The notes beneath the pieces were generated by a model that did not search any database, was not told where the DNA came from, and saw only the letters and a list, made by a program, of their open reading frames with translations. Positions 26,029 to 37,959 of a stretch of DNA of 64,000 nucleotides are shown piece by piece; within the stretch, counting starts at the first letter, position 1, and each line of letters starts with the position of its first letter. The position numbers were made by a program, and so were the translations under genes. Source of the stretch: Epiperipatus broadwayi (lineage: Eukaryota; Onychophora; Udeonychophora; Euonychophora; Peripatidae); assembly GCA_028023455.1 (NCBI GenBank), contig JAQFVV010006238.1, positions 5,400,572 through 5,464,571 of the forward strand. The letters are read 5' to 3'.

Positions 26029-27964
26029 GAACATTTTGGTCATTAGAAGGATTTTAAAACCATCTCCATATAAAATCTTCTTTGTAATTATATTGGGAAT
26101 ATTTATTTACCAAAATAAAAAACTTTTTTATAAAATACACCTTAATAACAAAATAGATTTTAGATTAAAGATGAAAAGTCATGAAGAAAAATTTACAATT
26201 TTTACTGAGGGTTGTAAAATACCATATATTGAAATTCACAATCCTTCAAATAAGCATTTACCAGTGGCAAACTCTAATAAAAAATGTCCTAATATTCCTG
26301 ACTTATTTGAAAAATATAGCTTTATATTAAAAGTTAATAAATCTGCATTAACTGATTATTATAATATGTCTACCAGTGATCAGTGCTATTGGCAGTCTAT
26401 TTCAAAAGATTTAAGTCATTCTTCAGATAACAAAGTCTTACTTGGTATTAAAAATTATTTTTATTTAAATCAAACAGATTTCAAAATTCCATGTGAATTT
26501 ATTTTGATTAAGTGTATAAATAAAAGTAATCATATATTTTATGAAAACTATTATGCCACAATTTTCTTAAAACCTGATGTTGAAGAACGAGCACAACAAT
26601 CTAAAATCCAGTGCCAAAGTTGTGCAAATAAAACAGAAAACTTGAATGTTGTTTTACTAGCAATTGATGCATCTTCTTCAGCCAATCTACAAAGGTTGTG
26701 TCCTAAAGTTTACAAGTTAATCACAGAGAATTTAAAAATGATCAAATTTGAAGCTTACCACAAAGTTGCGTTAAATACATTGGTAAACTTGTTTCCTTTA
26801 CTGACAGGAAAATATTTTTTTGAAACTGATTGGAATAACACATTAATAGGACATTTTTTTGATAACTACAATTTTATTTGGAAAAATTTTTCTCAACAAG
26901 GTTACAGAACATTTTTTTTTGAAGACTGTCCTCGTATTGGCACATTTAATTATTTAAAGCCAGGATTCAAAAACTTGCCAGTTGATTACTATGGTCGTCC
27001 TTATATTCTTACTGCAGACAAAAATATTTTTAATAAAGGTTGTATGAGATCGAAGCTTCAAGTAACAGTCATTTTAGATGTTTTAAAAGAATTTATGGCA
27101 GTGTTCCAAAATGAAACTTATTTTGCCTTTGTAATGTCAGGTTACCTTACTCATGACTCCATTAGTGGTCTTGCAGATGTTGATATTCCATATTTTAATT
27201 TTTTTATGAATTTGATGCCATTGCTGAATAACACAATACTCATCTTTTTCAGTGACCATGGTTTTAGAATAGGTGCATACCGCCAAACATATTTTGGCAA
27301 ATTAGAAGATAGTTTACCTTTTTTGTTTCTTTATTTTCCACCTTGGTTTAAAAGTAAATATTCATCACTCATTAATACTGTCCAATTAAATGCTAAACGA
27401 TTGGTAACCCATTTTGATACTTATGAAACACTGAAAGATATTTTAAATTTTAATCCAGCATTTTTCAAAAGAAATCTAAGCACTTCATATTATCCAAGAG
27501 GCATCAGTTTATTTAATGAAATTCCATCTGACAGAACTTGTTCCGATGCTTCTATAGATATTCAGTGGTGTGTGTGCATAAATCTTATTAGAATTAGTTT
27601 AAATAATTCAAATGCTGTAAATATAGCAAACGCATTAGTTCAAGCAATTAATGCTAGAGTATCTCATCTAAATATGTGTGTTGCTTTGAGTTTACAAAAA
27701 ATTTACAAGATTGATAAATTGTCACCATATATTTCTAAGATTAACAATATTTTTAATACGGATAGTGTAACACATTATCGAGTAAGTATTTTAACAAGTC
27801 CTAATAATGGCTTATTTGAAGGCATTGTTGCTTATCAGAATTTTTCTTACAAAAGTTTGCAGAATATTGAAAGAACAAATATATACGGGAATCAAAGCGA
27901 TTGTTTAAAAGATTATTTTCTGAAGGCATTTTGTTACTGTCTACAGTATCAGCAATCAACATAG
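26029..27964 (+). CDS. DUF229 family (sulfatase-like) type II membrane protein, terminal exon
   Basis: The only intact non-transposon coding region: ~644 codons from the splice acceptor to a TAG stop at 27962-27964. No ATG precedes codon ~46, and an N-terminal membrane anchor (FFVIILGIFIY, about residues 14-24 counting from the TTG at 26036) lies before that, so the true start is in an unseen upstream exon. A Cys-rich lumenal region (GCKIP, KCPNIPDL, QCYW, IKCIN) follows. The DUF229 core then has VVLLAIDASSSANLQR (Asp211), a LFPLLTG segment, FIWKNFSQQGYRTFFFEDCPRIGTFNYL, YGRPY, LTHDS (His373, Asp374) and LIFFSDHGFRIG (Asp407, His408), then LPFLFLYFPPWF, THFDTYETLKDIL and a Cys-rich tail. The family has the alkaline-phosphatase/sulfatase fold. 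Metal-site Asp and His residues are present. The usual ID-S-x-S-R nucleophile region reads ID-A-S-S-S here, so activity is uncertain. Substrate is unknown. Confidence 0.88.
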
Positions 27965-28319
27965 TGGTTTTTTTTTTAATGTGCAACATTTAATTGTTTA
28001 TCTTTATGCAGAGAAAATAGCTATACAACAATGTGATTTTTTTTTGGCATACCTATTGCTTTATCTTTTAGGAGATTTAGACATATTGTTTAAAGAGCAA
28101 AGTAATAATTGATCAGGACACAATCTCAGCATGTAATTTTTTTCTCTAAATTTATTTTTAAATATATCATATCTTTATCTATTATTTTATTTGATACATA
28201 ACCAATATGTTTACATTTCAATTGAAGACATTGAATAACAACATTCGTGAATATTCTTAAATATAAAGATATTTTGTCAGAGAAGTTATCAAAAATTTAA
28301 TTTGTGGTTTTGACACACA
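27965..28319 (+). other. 3' flank / probable 3' untranslated region of the DUF229 gene
   Basis: AT-rich, no other gene. The nearest AATAAA sequences after the stop are at 28394-28399 and 28444-28449, but both lie inside a repeat, so the true end is uncertain. Confidence 0.4.
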
Positions 28320-28935
28320 CATATATATAAATGTTGTGGAAAGAAACTACTCATCACATATAAACTGTTAAGTAAACCATGTATTCTTCCATCAATAAAT
28401 GTTTTAAAAGCACAGGCCACTTATGCTTAAAGCTTTTTCTGTAAATAAACCAACTTTTTTTGACTGCACCTGAATTTAGGTGTTATTCTTATTGCTAGCC
28501 TGCTTTTTGAATCTGAGCATCACTTACATATATTTAGATTATATATCACAGGGAAGAAAAATCTTTTTAGTTAATGTAATAATTAATAATATAGCAAATT
28601 ATGCACATAAAATATTGTGGAAGAAAACTACTTTTCACACGTGCTATCAAATGGACATGTACTACCATCAGTAATTTTTTTTTTTTTTAATTGTGGAACA
28701 AAACTACTTTTCACACGTGCTCTTAAATGAACATGTACTCCCATCAGTAAATGTTTTTAAAAGCATAGATAAATCCATCTATGCTTAGAGCTTACTATTT
28801 AAATTAACTAAAATTTATTAACAATACATGAACTTGGTTGCTACCCTGATTTTTAAATCAGTATATTACTTTCAGAAAATCAGATTATATATCATAGGAA
28901 AGAAAAAGTTTCTCATTATTTAACTACCTCTGATA
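28320..28935 (+). repeat. Diverged tandem/dispersed repeat with TGTGGAAGAAAACTACTTTTCACAC core
   Basis: Units begin near 28330, 28612 and 28690. Each has a TTGTGGAA(A)(G/C)AAACTACT core, an ATGTACT...CATCA(A/G)TAAATGTTTTAAAAGCA block and, in two of them, GATTATATATCA(C/T)AGG(G/A)AAGAAAAA. A fourth copy lies at 33120-33240. It is non-coding. Confidence 0.7.
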
Positions 28936-29079
28936 CTGAATTTTCTTAATTTCTATATGTGTAATGTAACAGAATAAGTATATACTGTTACATTTCTTTC
29001 AAATAAAAGTGAAAAAAATATATAATCACTCTCAAGTAGAAATATATATATAAAGAGAATTTAATAATTTTATTTAAAT

Positions 29080-29985
29080 TAATATATATAATGCACAGAT
29101 TGCTAACTAATTATATAATTTTTTAAAGTTTAAAATTTAAAAACAAGATTGTTTTAATATAAAAGACTTTTAAAAATGATGTTAATTAGTTATTTTTAAT
29201 CTTAGAATGGAAATGATTTTCTATATTGACATAATAGCAAACAGGCCCTTGGGCATAAAGTCAGATACGAAATAAATTCAAAAAAATACTAGGGATAAAA
29301 TTTTTGAGTTCCCACTCTAAAGAAAGCTGACCAATAACAATGGAAAAAAACACACAGTCCACAGAGAAAAGTCAAGCCAGGTAAGATCGATCCTGGAATT
29401 TGTTGTTAAGAATTCACAAAGATGTAAAAATAAAACTTTGAAGTTGAGATTTAGATTTGGATTGCTCTTGCTGATTGTGTGTTATTAAAATATATTTATA
29501 AGTGTATTGCAGATCTCCAAAATGTAGGGGTCAGCAATAATTTATGTTTCCCGTGTTTGCAACAGCTGAGGCAATCTCCAGAGTATGATGGTTCCTGGAA
29601 ACTGGCCAGCAACAGACTTGTTTTCATCTAGAACAATATGAAATAGAAATAACTTTGAATTTTGTCAAGGACTGCAAAAAGGCATTGGAAAATATAAATT
29701 TTTGTTTTAAATGAAAGATGAACATTAATTATATAATACAAGCTTTTTCAAGTAGTAACTTTAAATATCATTTAATTTTAAAAGAAATCTTTTATCTGAC
29801 TAAAATTTTAAATTATTTATATTATATGCGTTAATATCATTTCCATTCTCATAATTTCTTTTAAATTAATAATTTAAAATAAGCGTAAATGACTGCATAA
29901 ATTCATAAGATTATGTTAGTTTAAGGTGTGTTAATTTTGGGCTAATTGTTTGGTAGTTAAATCGGTGCTGGTGGATAGTGAAGCT
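29080..29985 (-). mobile_element. Old copy of the long terminal repeat, first part
   Basis: In reverse orientation it shares TGGAAATGATTTTCTATATTGAC..AATAGCAAACAGGCCCTTGGGC with the older copy near 14410-14470. It also shares ATATCATTTCCATT, AAATAAGCGTAAATGACTGCATAAATTC and GTTAATTTTGGGCTAATTG with the long terminal repeat. It breaks off at the (CA)n run. Confidence 0.6.
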
Positions 29986-30019
<34 letters not shown>

Positions 30020-30021
30020 GC
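29985..30021. repeat. (CA)n followed by (TA)n
   Basis: About ten CA units then about six TA units. Short flanks GTGGATAGTGAAGC and GCTTCACCATTCAC are inverted copies, so the array sits in the loop of a small hairpin. Confidence 0.85.
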
Positions 30022-30949
30022 TTGCTTCACCATTCACTGTGGCTTAACTAAAGACCCTGAGTTCAACCACAGTGAATGTAGACTAAATTTAAATTAAGTA
30101 TAAACTTTAAAACATTCCATAAATTTTATGAAATAAAATTAAAAGATTTTCCTGGATCACAGAACTCATTAAGGAAAAGATTGTAAATTAGATAAATAAA
30201 TAATTAGTTAAAAAAATATTTCTTAATTTAAAATAAGATAGCAGAACAATGGCATTGAAATGTAAGATGGCCAACAAGTTAGGTATAAATTGTGAGATTG
30301 TCTATTGTTCTCTCTCTTTTACCTGGCTCAGCTCTACTGCTGGTACCAAAAAGCAGTCACAAAGATTTTTTTATTGGAGAAGAAATATAGTTAACTTTTT
30401 GGAAAGAGCTCTCTGCAACCAGAAAAATATCTTAGTTCTTTGCTGAATAAATTTGTAAGCCACCAGCCTTCTATAGACAAGAAGAAAAAGAACTTAAAAT
30501 GAGTGCTGTAGGTAAAATGGCTGAGTAGACTTTTCTCTCTATTTCTCGATCGTTTTCCTGTCTGCTGGAGCTTGAAAGATGTAACTCAAGAAATGTAGAG
30601 TGCTAGAACAATTTTTCCTGACCAATTCCTGCTGCTATAAATGGATAACTGAGGACAGAAATCACCCTAATCCATCAGTATGGACTGCAGACCAGAATGT
30701 CTTCATGGCTATCTAATAAAGACATATTCAATCTTAAAAGAAAAATACAATCCTACTTTATATTTTTTATCACTCTTTAAAGTCAACCTGGGTTTTACTA
30801 ATGTATATGTATAGAATGTATATAACTTAAGCGTTCATAGTTTATTAAATGTAAGAGAGGGGACAGTACAGTCATATATATATGTAAATTAAAATCTTAA
30901 GTCTTTATTAACTCTAAGGGTGAGCTAATTAAATAGTGAATAATTATTA

Positions 30950-31039
<90 letters not shown>

Positions 31040-32579
31040 CTAGTTAAAAGCAGTAAAGTAATAATTGTTTTTTAAGAGTGGATATTTTCTCAGTATCAGA
31101 AAGTTTTGAAGTCATATTATTTCATATATGTATATTTTACTTAAGGTTTTTTAAAGTTTAATGGTCATTTTGACCGTATTTTCTCTTATATTGTGCTACT
31201 TGGTGATTTGTGGGTCTCTCAACACATATCCATAGCTTCCATCATATTTGATTCATAGGCTTACACTCCTCCAAGATTGCCATTGATGAATAAGGTGGAT
31301 CTTGATCCTTTTTCAAATATTACTACTAGACACAAGCACTTATACTTTGGTCCTGAGCTTGGATCATGCTGCAGTGAATGAGCTCCATTTCTTTAACTAT
31401 ATGTTAGACCTGGAGTGCTATCCAGACCTCAAGTTAGCCATATATAAAACATTTGTGCTTTGAGACTTGCTTCTAAACTCACATCATTGAATCACCAAGG
31501 ACCACTATAGTTTTTAATTTTATTATGGATAAAACCTTATCATATGCTCAAAATATTACTGTGTAAATCTGAAAAATGTCCACTGGGATGATTTATCTTT
31601 ATTTTCTCATTTAAATGCAGGCTATATTTGAACATGACAATCTATTTAACTAGTTTAACCAATTATCCATTTTTGTAATTTTATCCTAGAGTTATGTGTT
31701 TTTTTGTTTCTCTTCTTCAAAGTAAAGCACCTAGTTGTTGGCTAAGTAAGGTATTATTATGAGATTACAATACAATTGTTTAAAATACATTAAATGGATA
31801 TTACTAATGTATATCTAAACATATCTATGTTTGTAGTTGCAAGAAAATAACTTGCAACATTTTTTTATTATTATTCAGTCTTCAAATTGTCATTTGCTAT
31901 TGTTAATTCAATTAATAAAAATGTCATTCACTAACTAATTATATATTAATTGTCTGTGTTTTTTTTATATAGTTTAAACCTGATTTCTCTTTGTTAAAAT
32001 TCTCCTTTGGGATCTCATCTCCCTGACCACTGGGCATACATAGTGAATTCTAGTGAAGTTTGGAGATTAGATCACTTAGTAGCAATTTGGAGGAGTAGTG
32101 AGGTTCAAATTCCCTCTATCTGCATCTCTTGGTTAGGTTAAAGCAGCTCTACTTTTCATGCTATTACAATACATGTACAGATGTTTTAAGTCAATGTAAT
32201 TTGAATAGGTGCATTAAATACTCATTCCCTTGCACTGCATTAGCATGCAAGGCATAATACCCACCTGAACAGATATCCAAAGTGTAGCCATCACATTTGT
32301 CAATGGTCATAGATTGTTTCCTATACTATTGATTTTCTTATGCTCTGACCAAGACAGTAAGCTGGCAAAAACCACTATCCCATTTTGCAGAGCATCTCTT
32401 CTATATATATTTCAATAATTTTATTTTTTGTATCACCAATTGGACAGTGGATTGTTCCTGTCTATTGGTGAGGTTTATTAATGGTCATGGGGAAGATGCT
32501 CACTTCTTCCCACCATGATTCTTTATTTCTCAAATGATATTATGCCACAGATGTAAATCCCTGTTAGCATAGTTGTGTT
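30022..32579. other. ~2.5 kb of unassigned sequence splitting an old terminal repeat
   Basis: It lies between two parts of one diverged terminal-repeat copy, so it is probably a later insertion. No convincing coding frame. A 65-codon frame at 30249-30446 (+) has no recognisable domain. 31190-31560 and 32000-32520 are more complex than their surroundings but are interrupted by stops in every frame. Confidence 0.4.
30953..31038. repeat. (TA)n microsatellite, ~43 units
   Basis: Uninterrupted TA dinucleotides. Confidence 0.97.
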
Positions 32580-33095
32580 ATGCTAATAATCTCATTTTGC
32601 ATTGGTCACATTGGTATATCAGTAAGCTAGCATTGATTTGAATGCAGGATTTTAGACTAAGATTAAAAGGGATTGGATTGGTTATATGCGTAATCTATGT
32701 AGCATATTCACACTTATTAAAATATAAAAATTGTATTAAATCAATTAAATGCTTCCATCTATACATATAATTCAAATCAAATATATTAACTAGTTGATGA
32801 AACTTTCAGAATTTTCTTTTTTAATTTGTGTGTGCGTAATAATAAAATGTTTTGTTTAATTAAATTTTGGCAATAATTTATTTTATATATTTTATTAATA
32901 TTTAAAATTAAGAATTAGAAATTTGAAAGATATAATATTATATTTTAAGCTCAGCTTCTGCCTGAGCTAGTGACTGGGGCTTTTGGTTCGATAAAAGAGT
33001 AATCTTTCCCATGCATATCTTCCTACTATATAAATATGTCCAGGTTCAAATGACCTGGTGGTGCCTTGTACAGCAGATTAGGTTAGGGAAGTTCT
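32580..33095 (-). mobile_element. Old copy of the long terminal repeat, second part
   Basis: Reverse-orientation landmarks of the terminal repeat are present: GGTATATCAGTAAGCTAGCATTGATTTGAATG, GATTTTAGACTAAGATTAAAAGGGAT, GCGTAATCTATGTAGCATATTCA and GAGCTAGTGACTGGGGC. The conserved terminal block TATAAATATGTCCAGGTTCAAATGACCTGGTGGTGCC lies at 33028-33066. It continues the copy begun at 29080. Confidence 0.62.
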
Positions 33096-33119
33096 GCCAA
33101 CTATTATAGTAATAATTAA

Positions 33120-33240
33120 TAATTTAGCAATTTTACACATATAAAATGTGAAAAACTACTCTTTACACATGTGCTATTAAATAGACATGCACTCTTCGAT
33201 CAATAAATGTTTTAAAAGCATAGGGAGAGTGAATCTATTT
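33120..33240 (+). repeat. Further copy of the 28.3-28.9 kb repeat
   Basis: AAAAACTACTCTTTACACATGTGCTATTAAAT.GACATGCACTC followed by TCAATAAATGTTTTAAAAGCATAGG reproduces the unit at 28330-28420 and 28690-28770. It abuts the end of the old terminal repeat. Confidence 0.65.
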
Positions 33241-33593
33241 AGTAACACAAGTATACAATATTTCATATATGTATAAATCACTGTATTATCAATTATTACA
33301 TACATACCAGCTAAGAATACACCATATTGCAGATGGTTAAAAATGATCAACTTTTTCTTCCTTGTGATATATAATCTAAACTTGTGCAAGTAATACACTG
33401 ACAAGCTCTAAATTTAGACAATGTCAATAAACATTGGTTTATTTAAAAAATAAGCTCTACTTATAAGTGGACTATCTATGATTTAAAACTTACTGACAGG
33501 AGAGTTTTGTCTATTTAATAGCATATCTGTGAAAAGTATTTTTCTTCCATAATATTTCATGTGAATAAATCATAATATTATCAATTTATATAT

Positions 33594-34091
33594 ATATTAA
33601 AAATAATTCAATCAAAAATTATTTAATAAGACAACTTTTTAAAAAATATTATGTAAATTATTAGGTAAATTATATGTATATATTTATATAAACAATTATC
33701 ATTCTAATTATATTAAGTTTAAATTATTAAATATAGTTATAATATGTAAAAAAGAGAAAATTAGGAAATTTATAAATAATATTAAAATATAAATATGTGA
33801 TTATATAATGTAAATACATGATTATAATTTATAAGTAAATATTATGTATAATTATTTATGTATGTAATGAATAGGAAATAGATTATTTTAGTTTAAATAT
33901 TGTAATGTAAAATGAAGCCTATAGATGGAGTTGCTGTAAAATAGAAGGAATTATAATATAACTTTATGTATTTACATCTTGATAAGGCTCCAATATAGAA
34001 GCAAAATCCGGGTTGGTGAAGTTTATTAAACATAATATTTTTTAAAAAGTTGTCTTATTAAATAATTTTTGATTGAATTATTTTTAATATA
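33594..34091. mobile_element. MITE-like element with ~58 bp terminal inverted repeats
   Basis: 33594-33652 and 34033-34091 are near-perfect inverted copies (AAAAATAATTCAATCAAAAA and TAAGACAACTTTTTAAAAAA are shared). The ~380 bp interior is extremely AT-rich and non-coding. Termini are AT-rich, so a target-site duplication cannot be read with certainty. Confidence 0.8.
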
Positions 34092-34164
34092 TTACGTTGC
34101 AAAGACAACATTATGAACAAGTTTTAATTTAAAATTTGATCATTTTTTGATATATATATATTCA

Positions 34165-34382
34165 ATAGATGGAGCTTTACCAAAACCTTCGTACACGCGT
34201 ACTTTGCTACATAAACGTCTAAAGAGTCAGAATTAACTATCTCTTTCATTAGCTCCATCTTCAGATCAGCTAATTTGAAGCTAATTTGCTATCATCAGTA
34301 AAGGTAGAAGCCAGAAACTAGATCTAAACACTAACTCCAAGTGTTTATGCAACAAATTCCTATCAGTTTGCAAGCATGAATT
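34165..34382. mobile_element. Partial copy of the 61.7 kb foldback family
   Basis: Shares GATGGAGCTTTACC, GCCAGAAACTAGATCTAAA and AACTCCAAGTGTTTATGCAACAAATTCCTATCAGTTTGCAAGCATGAA with the arms at 61742-62019. There is only one arm here, flanked by short (TA)n runs. Confidence 0.5.
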
Positions 34383-35899
34383 TATATATATATATATTGT
34401 ACCAGTTCAAATCCCTCATTTGGCTTTCCTGTTGGCGTCATTTTCTGTACCTGTTCGAAACCCATTTGCCATCTCCATTTAAGAAAATGATGCATATATC
34501 TGTACATCGTGAGCATGAAATGACGTGTACATTTAAAGTGAGAGATCGATAACAATCTTTGATAATACCCGGGGTTAAATACAATGAGTATTATGTTACT
34601 AATTATTAGAAGAAATTTGATTTCAATTAGAAAGCAAAATCTTTCCCTGTTAAACCACTTATATTTCCACCCCAATATCTATTTGCCCAGTAGATGTTTT
34701 CCCTCACTCTTCACTTACTTTAAAAGATTGTATTAATTTAACAATTATTAGCAACACCCCCAACATAATAAAAGAAAGCAAAAAAAAATTAAATAATTTT
34801 CCCTTCCCTATCTGTCAAGAGAGTATGCAAAGAGAAATTTATTTTCTGTTCTTAGTCATAAGTTTTCTTTAGGTGAAGGAAAACTGTGAAAATATTCTAA
34901 GTTAACTCCCTGATATAATATCCTGATGGCTAGCTCAATTCTAGTTCTTTATCCCAGGTACTTTGAATAAGTATTGCTATAACTTTTTATAGCCATAGTC
35001 AGCAAACATCACAAATAGGTGATTATATTTAATTATTATTAATTTTCTTTACTTTATAATAGATTACACAATAACAAATAAAGTATGAGATAATAAAATT
35101 TACTTAACTAAAATCCCCCCTCCACCACATATATATTTTTTAAACATTAGAATATTGAATCTTAAATTAGTTATAGGACTTTCTATCCCAATTTATGAGT
35201 CTACATATAATTATACAAGAATGTCTAAATCTTTATGTTCAAAATCTATAGTGATTAAACACAAAAAAAAATCCAATTTTTAACTTTTATCTACATTAAC
35301 TTAATTTCTATAAATACAAAAGGCTAAATATGGATGCCCATATGTGTGAGTGGTCTATACTTCCTCTCCAAGCACAAAACAATGAATGTTTATTTTATAA
35401 ATTCCCAAAATACTAAAGTAGGTTATACACAGATCTAACCCCTTGAACTTTTCCCATTTGCACCTATAAACTCTTAAGATTAGATATACCTTTACCTTTG
35501 AGTATAAATAATAATAATTTATGTATATGTATATTTATATATATATATATAAAATTTTTTTAAAAAAAATGTATAGGCCAGCTATATATGTCACTCCACG
35601 TAAGATGACACCACCATGATTAACATTAATTAAGAAGTAAAGGTGAACTGGGATAAAAGAACAAGAAATAATAATAATCTTATATTTAATGGGTATGTAA
35701 TTAGATCTGTGTATAAGCCATATTATTTTACAATACTTCATACAATAACAAAGAAAAATTAATATATTTTATCATGTGTTAGTAACTATTACAATTATCC
35801 GGGTTATATACACGTTTAAAAAAAATACAAATAATAAACTATAAAAAAAAATTATAAACATTTTCTTTTCATTTTACTCATCTATATATGCTTGCTCTC
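34383..35899. other. AT-rich stretch, no gene seen
   Basis: Two minus-strand open frames (34382-34675 and 35535-35741) have no domain, and the first overlaps repeat-derived sequence. I see no RNA gene or conserved motif. Confidence 0.5.
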
Positions 35900-36250
35900 C
35901 AGGTTCAAACTTCTGGGTGGACCATCTCAACTTCAATCAGGGTATACTGAGTCTCTGACACATCCATCTTGGCAACTACGTATCTGAACTGGTGGGTGTA
36001 CCACTACAGTTCTTTCTACTCCATGCTTTTGTAGGCTGCTAGATGAAACTTGGTTGTCATTTTAGTCATGGTACTCCAAAATATCTTCCTTTATGATTGA
36101 TTTCTGAATGGCGTATGCTTATATGATTTTCCACATCATATATCTGTATTGGTGGCTTCACTTAATATTTGCGCAAAACACCAGGAAAGACCTTCTACTG
36201 AAGTTTATGTTCATTCAAGAACTTATGTGAATTAAGCTCCTTCTTGAATA
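35900..36250 (-). pseudogene. Possible Gypsy integrase C-terminal relic
   Basis: On the minus strand a decayed frame with scattered stops reads PGVLRKY.VKPPIQIYDVEN, then ISIRHSEINHKGRYF, then a basic PTSSD..LPRWM tail. This order resembles the GPY/F-type C-terminus of Gypsy integrases (PG..., a GP..Y.V core, RRH..., and an arginine/proline-rich end). The catalytic D,D,E core is not visible. It may equally be chance; I hold this loosely. Confidence 0.32.
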
Positions 36251-36354
36251 ATAATAAAACATATTCAGCAATCCAAAAGCATATTCATCATAAAGAATAA
36301 CTGTCTAATATAATTTCCCCATACCATACAGGTAGGTTTTATAGCTCTGTCCAT

Positions 36355-36475
36355 TCAATAATGATATCGTACACCACCTATAGATTCATGTGGCTTTCTC
36401 TCAGTTCAATATTAATCATTAATATTTTACACCACGCATGGATTCACGTGACTTTCTCTGTCCAACACTAATCTA
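36355..36475 (+). repeat. ~60 bp direct duplication
   Basis: ACACCACCTATAGATTCATGTGGCTTTCTCT at ~36371 recurs as ACACCACGCATGGATTCACGTGACTTTCTCT at ~36430, each followed by related text (CAGTTCAATATTAATC and CCAACACTAATC). Non-coding tandem duplication. Confidence 0.7.
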
Positions 36476-36479
36476 TAAC

Positions 36480-37670
36480 TAAAAACTTTTTGTTCACCTC
36501 CTAGGTAGGTTATTGTATATCCCCATCCACCCACAAGTTTCAATTACTTACATCCCCCTTCGAGCTATTGCGTCAGATAATTTTACTTTTGTACATTCTT
36601 TATAAAAATCTTGTCACATAAAATCTCTTTTTATGAATTTCAAACTTCATATTGGAGCAATAGACCACCCACATTCTTTAGATAACAAATTTGGAAATAA
36701 TTTACAAATTAATTAATTAAAAAAAAATTAACTGATTACATACAAAAAAGTAAAAAATAGAAAAACAAAGATGAATTAATCTATCTTTTAAATGGAAAAT
36801 TCTTATCAATCACACAAAAAATATTTTTATATATTTTTTTACAATAAAAGAAAAACATTTTAAAATTCTCAAAAAAAAAAAATATATATATACGAAAATC
36901 TTTATACATATACGTTTATAAAAAATATATATTGAAACAGTAAGGTCTGCTTTGCAGATCTTCATTTCACCTTTTCTTACCTATTTCCTACCCTCATACC
37001 TTAGTTTGAACCCCAATCTATCGTAGTGTGTCTGCAATACGCTTATATACTGAAAATCCTGCCTAATTTTAAACCACGAATACAATGCTCGTATTATATA
37101 TATAAGTCATTCCCAAATAAATAAAAGATTATAGATTATGTAAATGTTCACATAATTTTGATTTATTAAAAAGTAGGTTATATAAGTCGTAATTGCACAC
37201 ACACTATGATATGCATTTTAAAACATATCAAAATTATAAATTGTTAAAGTTATTTTGTTTGAATCTATTTACAAATATATTACCATCGTAATATATTTTG
37301 ATTTAAAATAAAATTCATTTAGTAAATATTCGTTTAGTAAATAGATTCAAATATTGCAAGTTAAAAGTAAAATAATTTTCGTTTAATTTAATAAAACTCA
37401 TTCCAAATATTTCTTTAAAATAAATGAGGGACAATAGTTTAATTAGTTAATATTATATAAGTTTTATCTAAAAACAGCAGATGTCCACTTAAGGTTTTCT
37501 TTAATTAATAAAAGTAATTTTTAATTGAATCTAGTTTGTAATTTGAATGTTGACAGGGAAATTAACAAAAGAAATTAATTAATGTTGAATTCCTTTAGAC
37601 ATTCGGATGATTTAATTACAGCTGATAAGTCCAATATATTTTTGTAATGCTCCAGGGCAGTTCTATTGTT
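36480..37670. other. AT-rich stretch upstream of a TATA box
   Basis: No coding frame. It contains several short (TA)n runs and ends just before a canonical TATA motif. Confidence 0.5.
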
Positions 37671-37678
37671 AAAGTCTG

Positions 37679-37688
37679 CTATAAAAAG
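37679..37688 (+). promoter_or_regulatory. Candidate TATA box
   Basis: CTATAAAAAGGG starts at 37679 in a locally less AT-biased setting. A start site ~30 bp downstream would put transcription near 37710. A splice donor AAAG|GTAATC follows at 37958/37959, so 37710-37958 could be a first exon. It could be a host promoter or the promoter of an LTR element whose gag-like relic lies 3 kb downstream. Confidence 0.42.
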
Positions 37689-37795
37689 GGTTTTCTTTTG
37701 TTCTCGAGTTTTCTTCTAATGTTTCTAAGAGAAATCATTCTGAGTTCTATTCTAATAATTTGCTAACCTTGACATGACAGAGTAGAGGCATCAAG

Positions 37796-37891
37796 ATGGC
37801 TATGTTCCCACAGAATAGCCGACCACTGCTTCAGACCATCGGAAGCTATCGCATAAGGAACCCCGGAACTTCTGCTGCTGCAAAAATATGA
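37796..37891 (+). CDS. Small open frame (31 codons) in the candidate first exon
   Basis: ATG in a good context (AAGATGG) begins MAMFPQNSRPLLQTIG and ends at TGA 37889-37891. It has no known domain. It is preceded by an even shorter ATGACAGAGTAG frame. It lies between the candidate TATA box (37679) and donor (37958). It may be an upstream frame in a leader or have no coding role. I cannot identify a product. Confidence 0.25.
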   Translation: MAMFPQNSRPLLQTIGSYRIRNPGTSAAAKI

Positions 37892-37959
37892 ACATTCCAG
37901 ATTTTTCTGTTGAATTATAAAACCTGCCGAACATCTACCTGCAAATGCGACTCCAAAGG

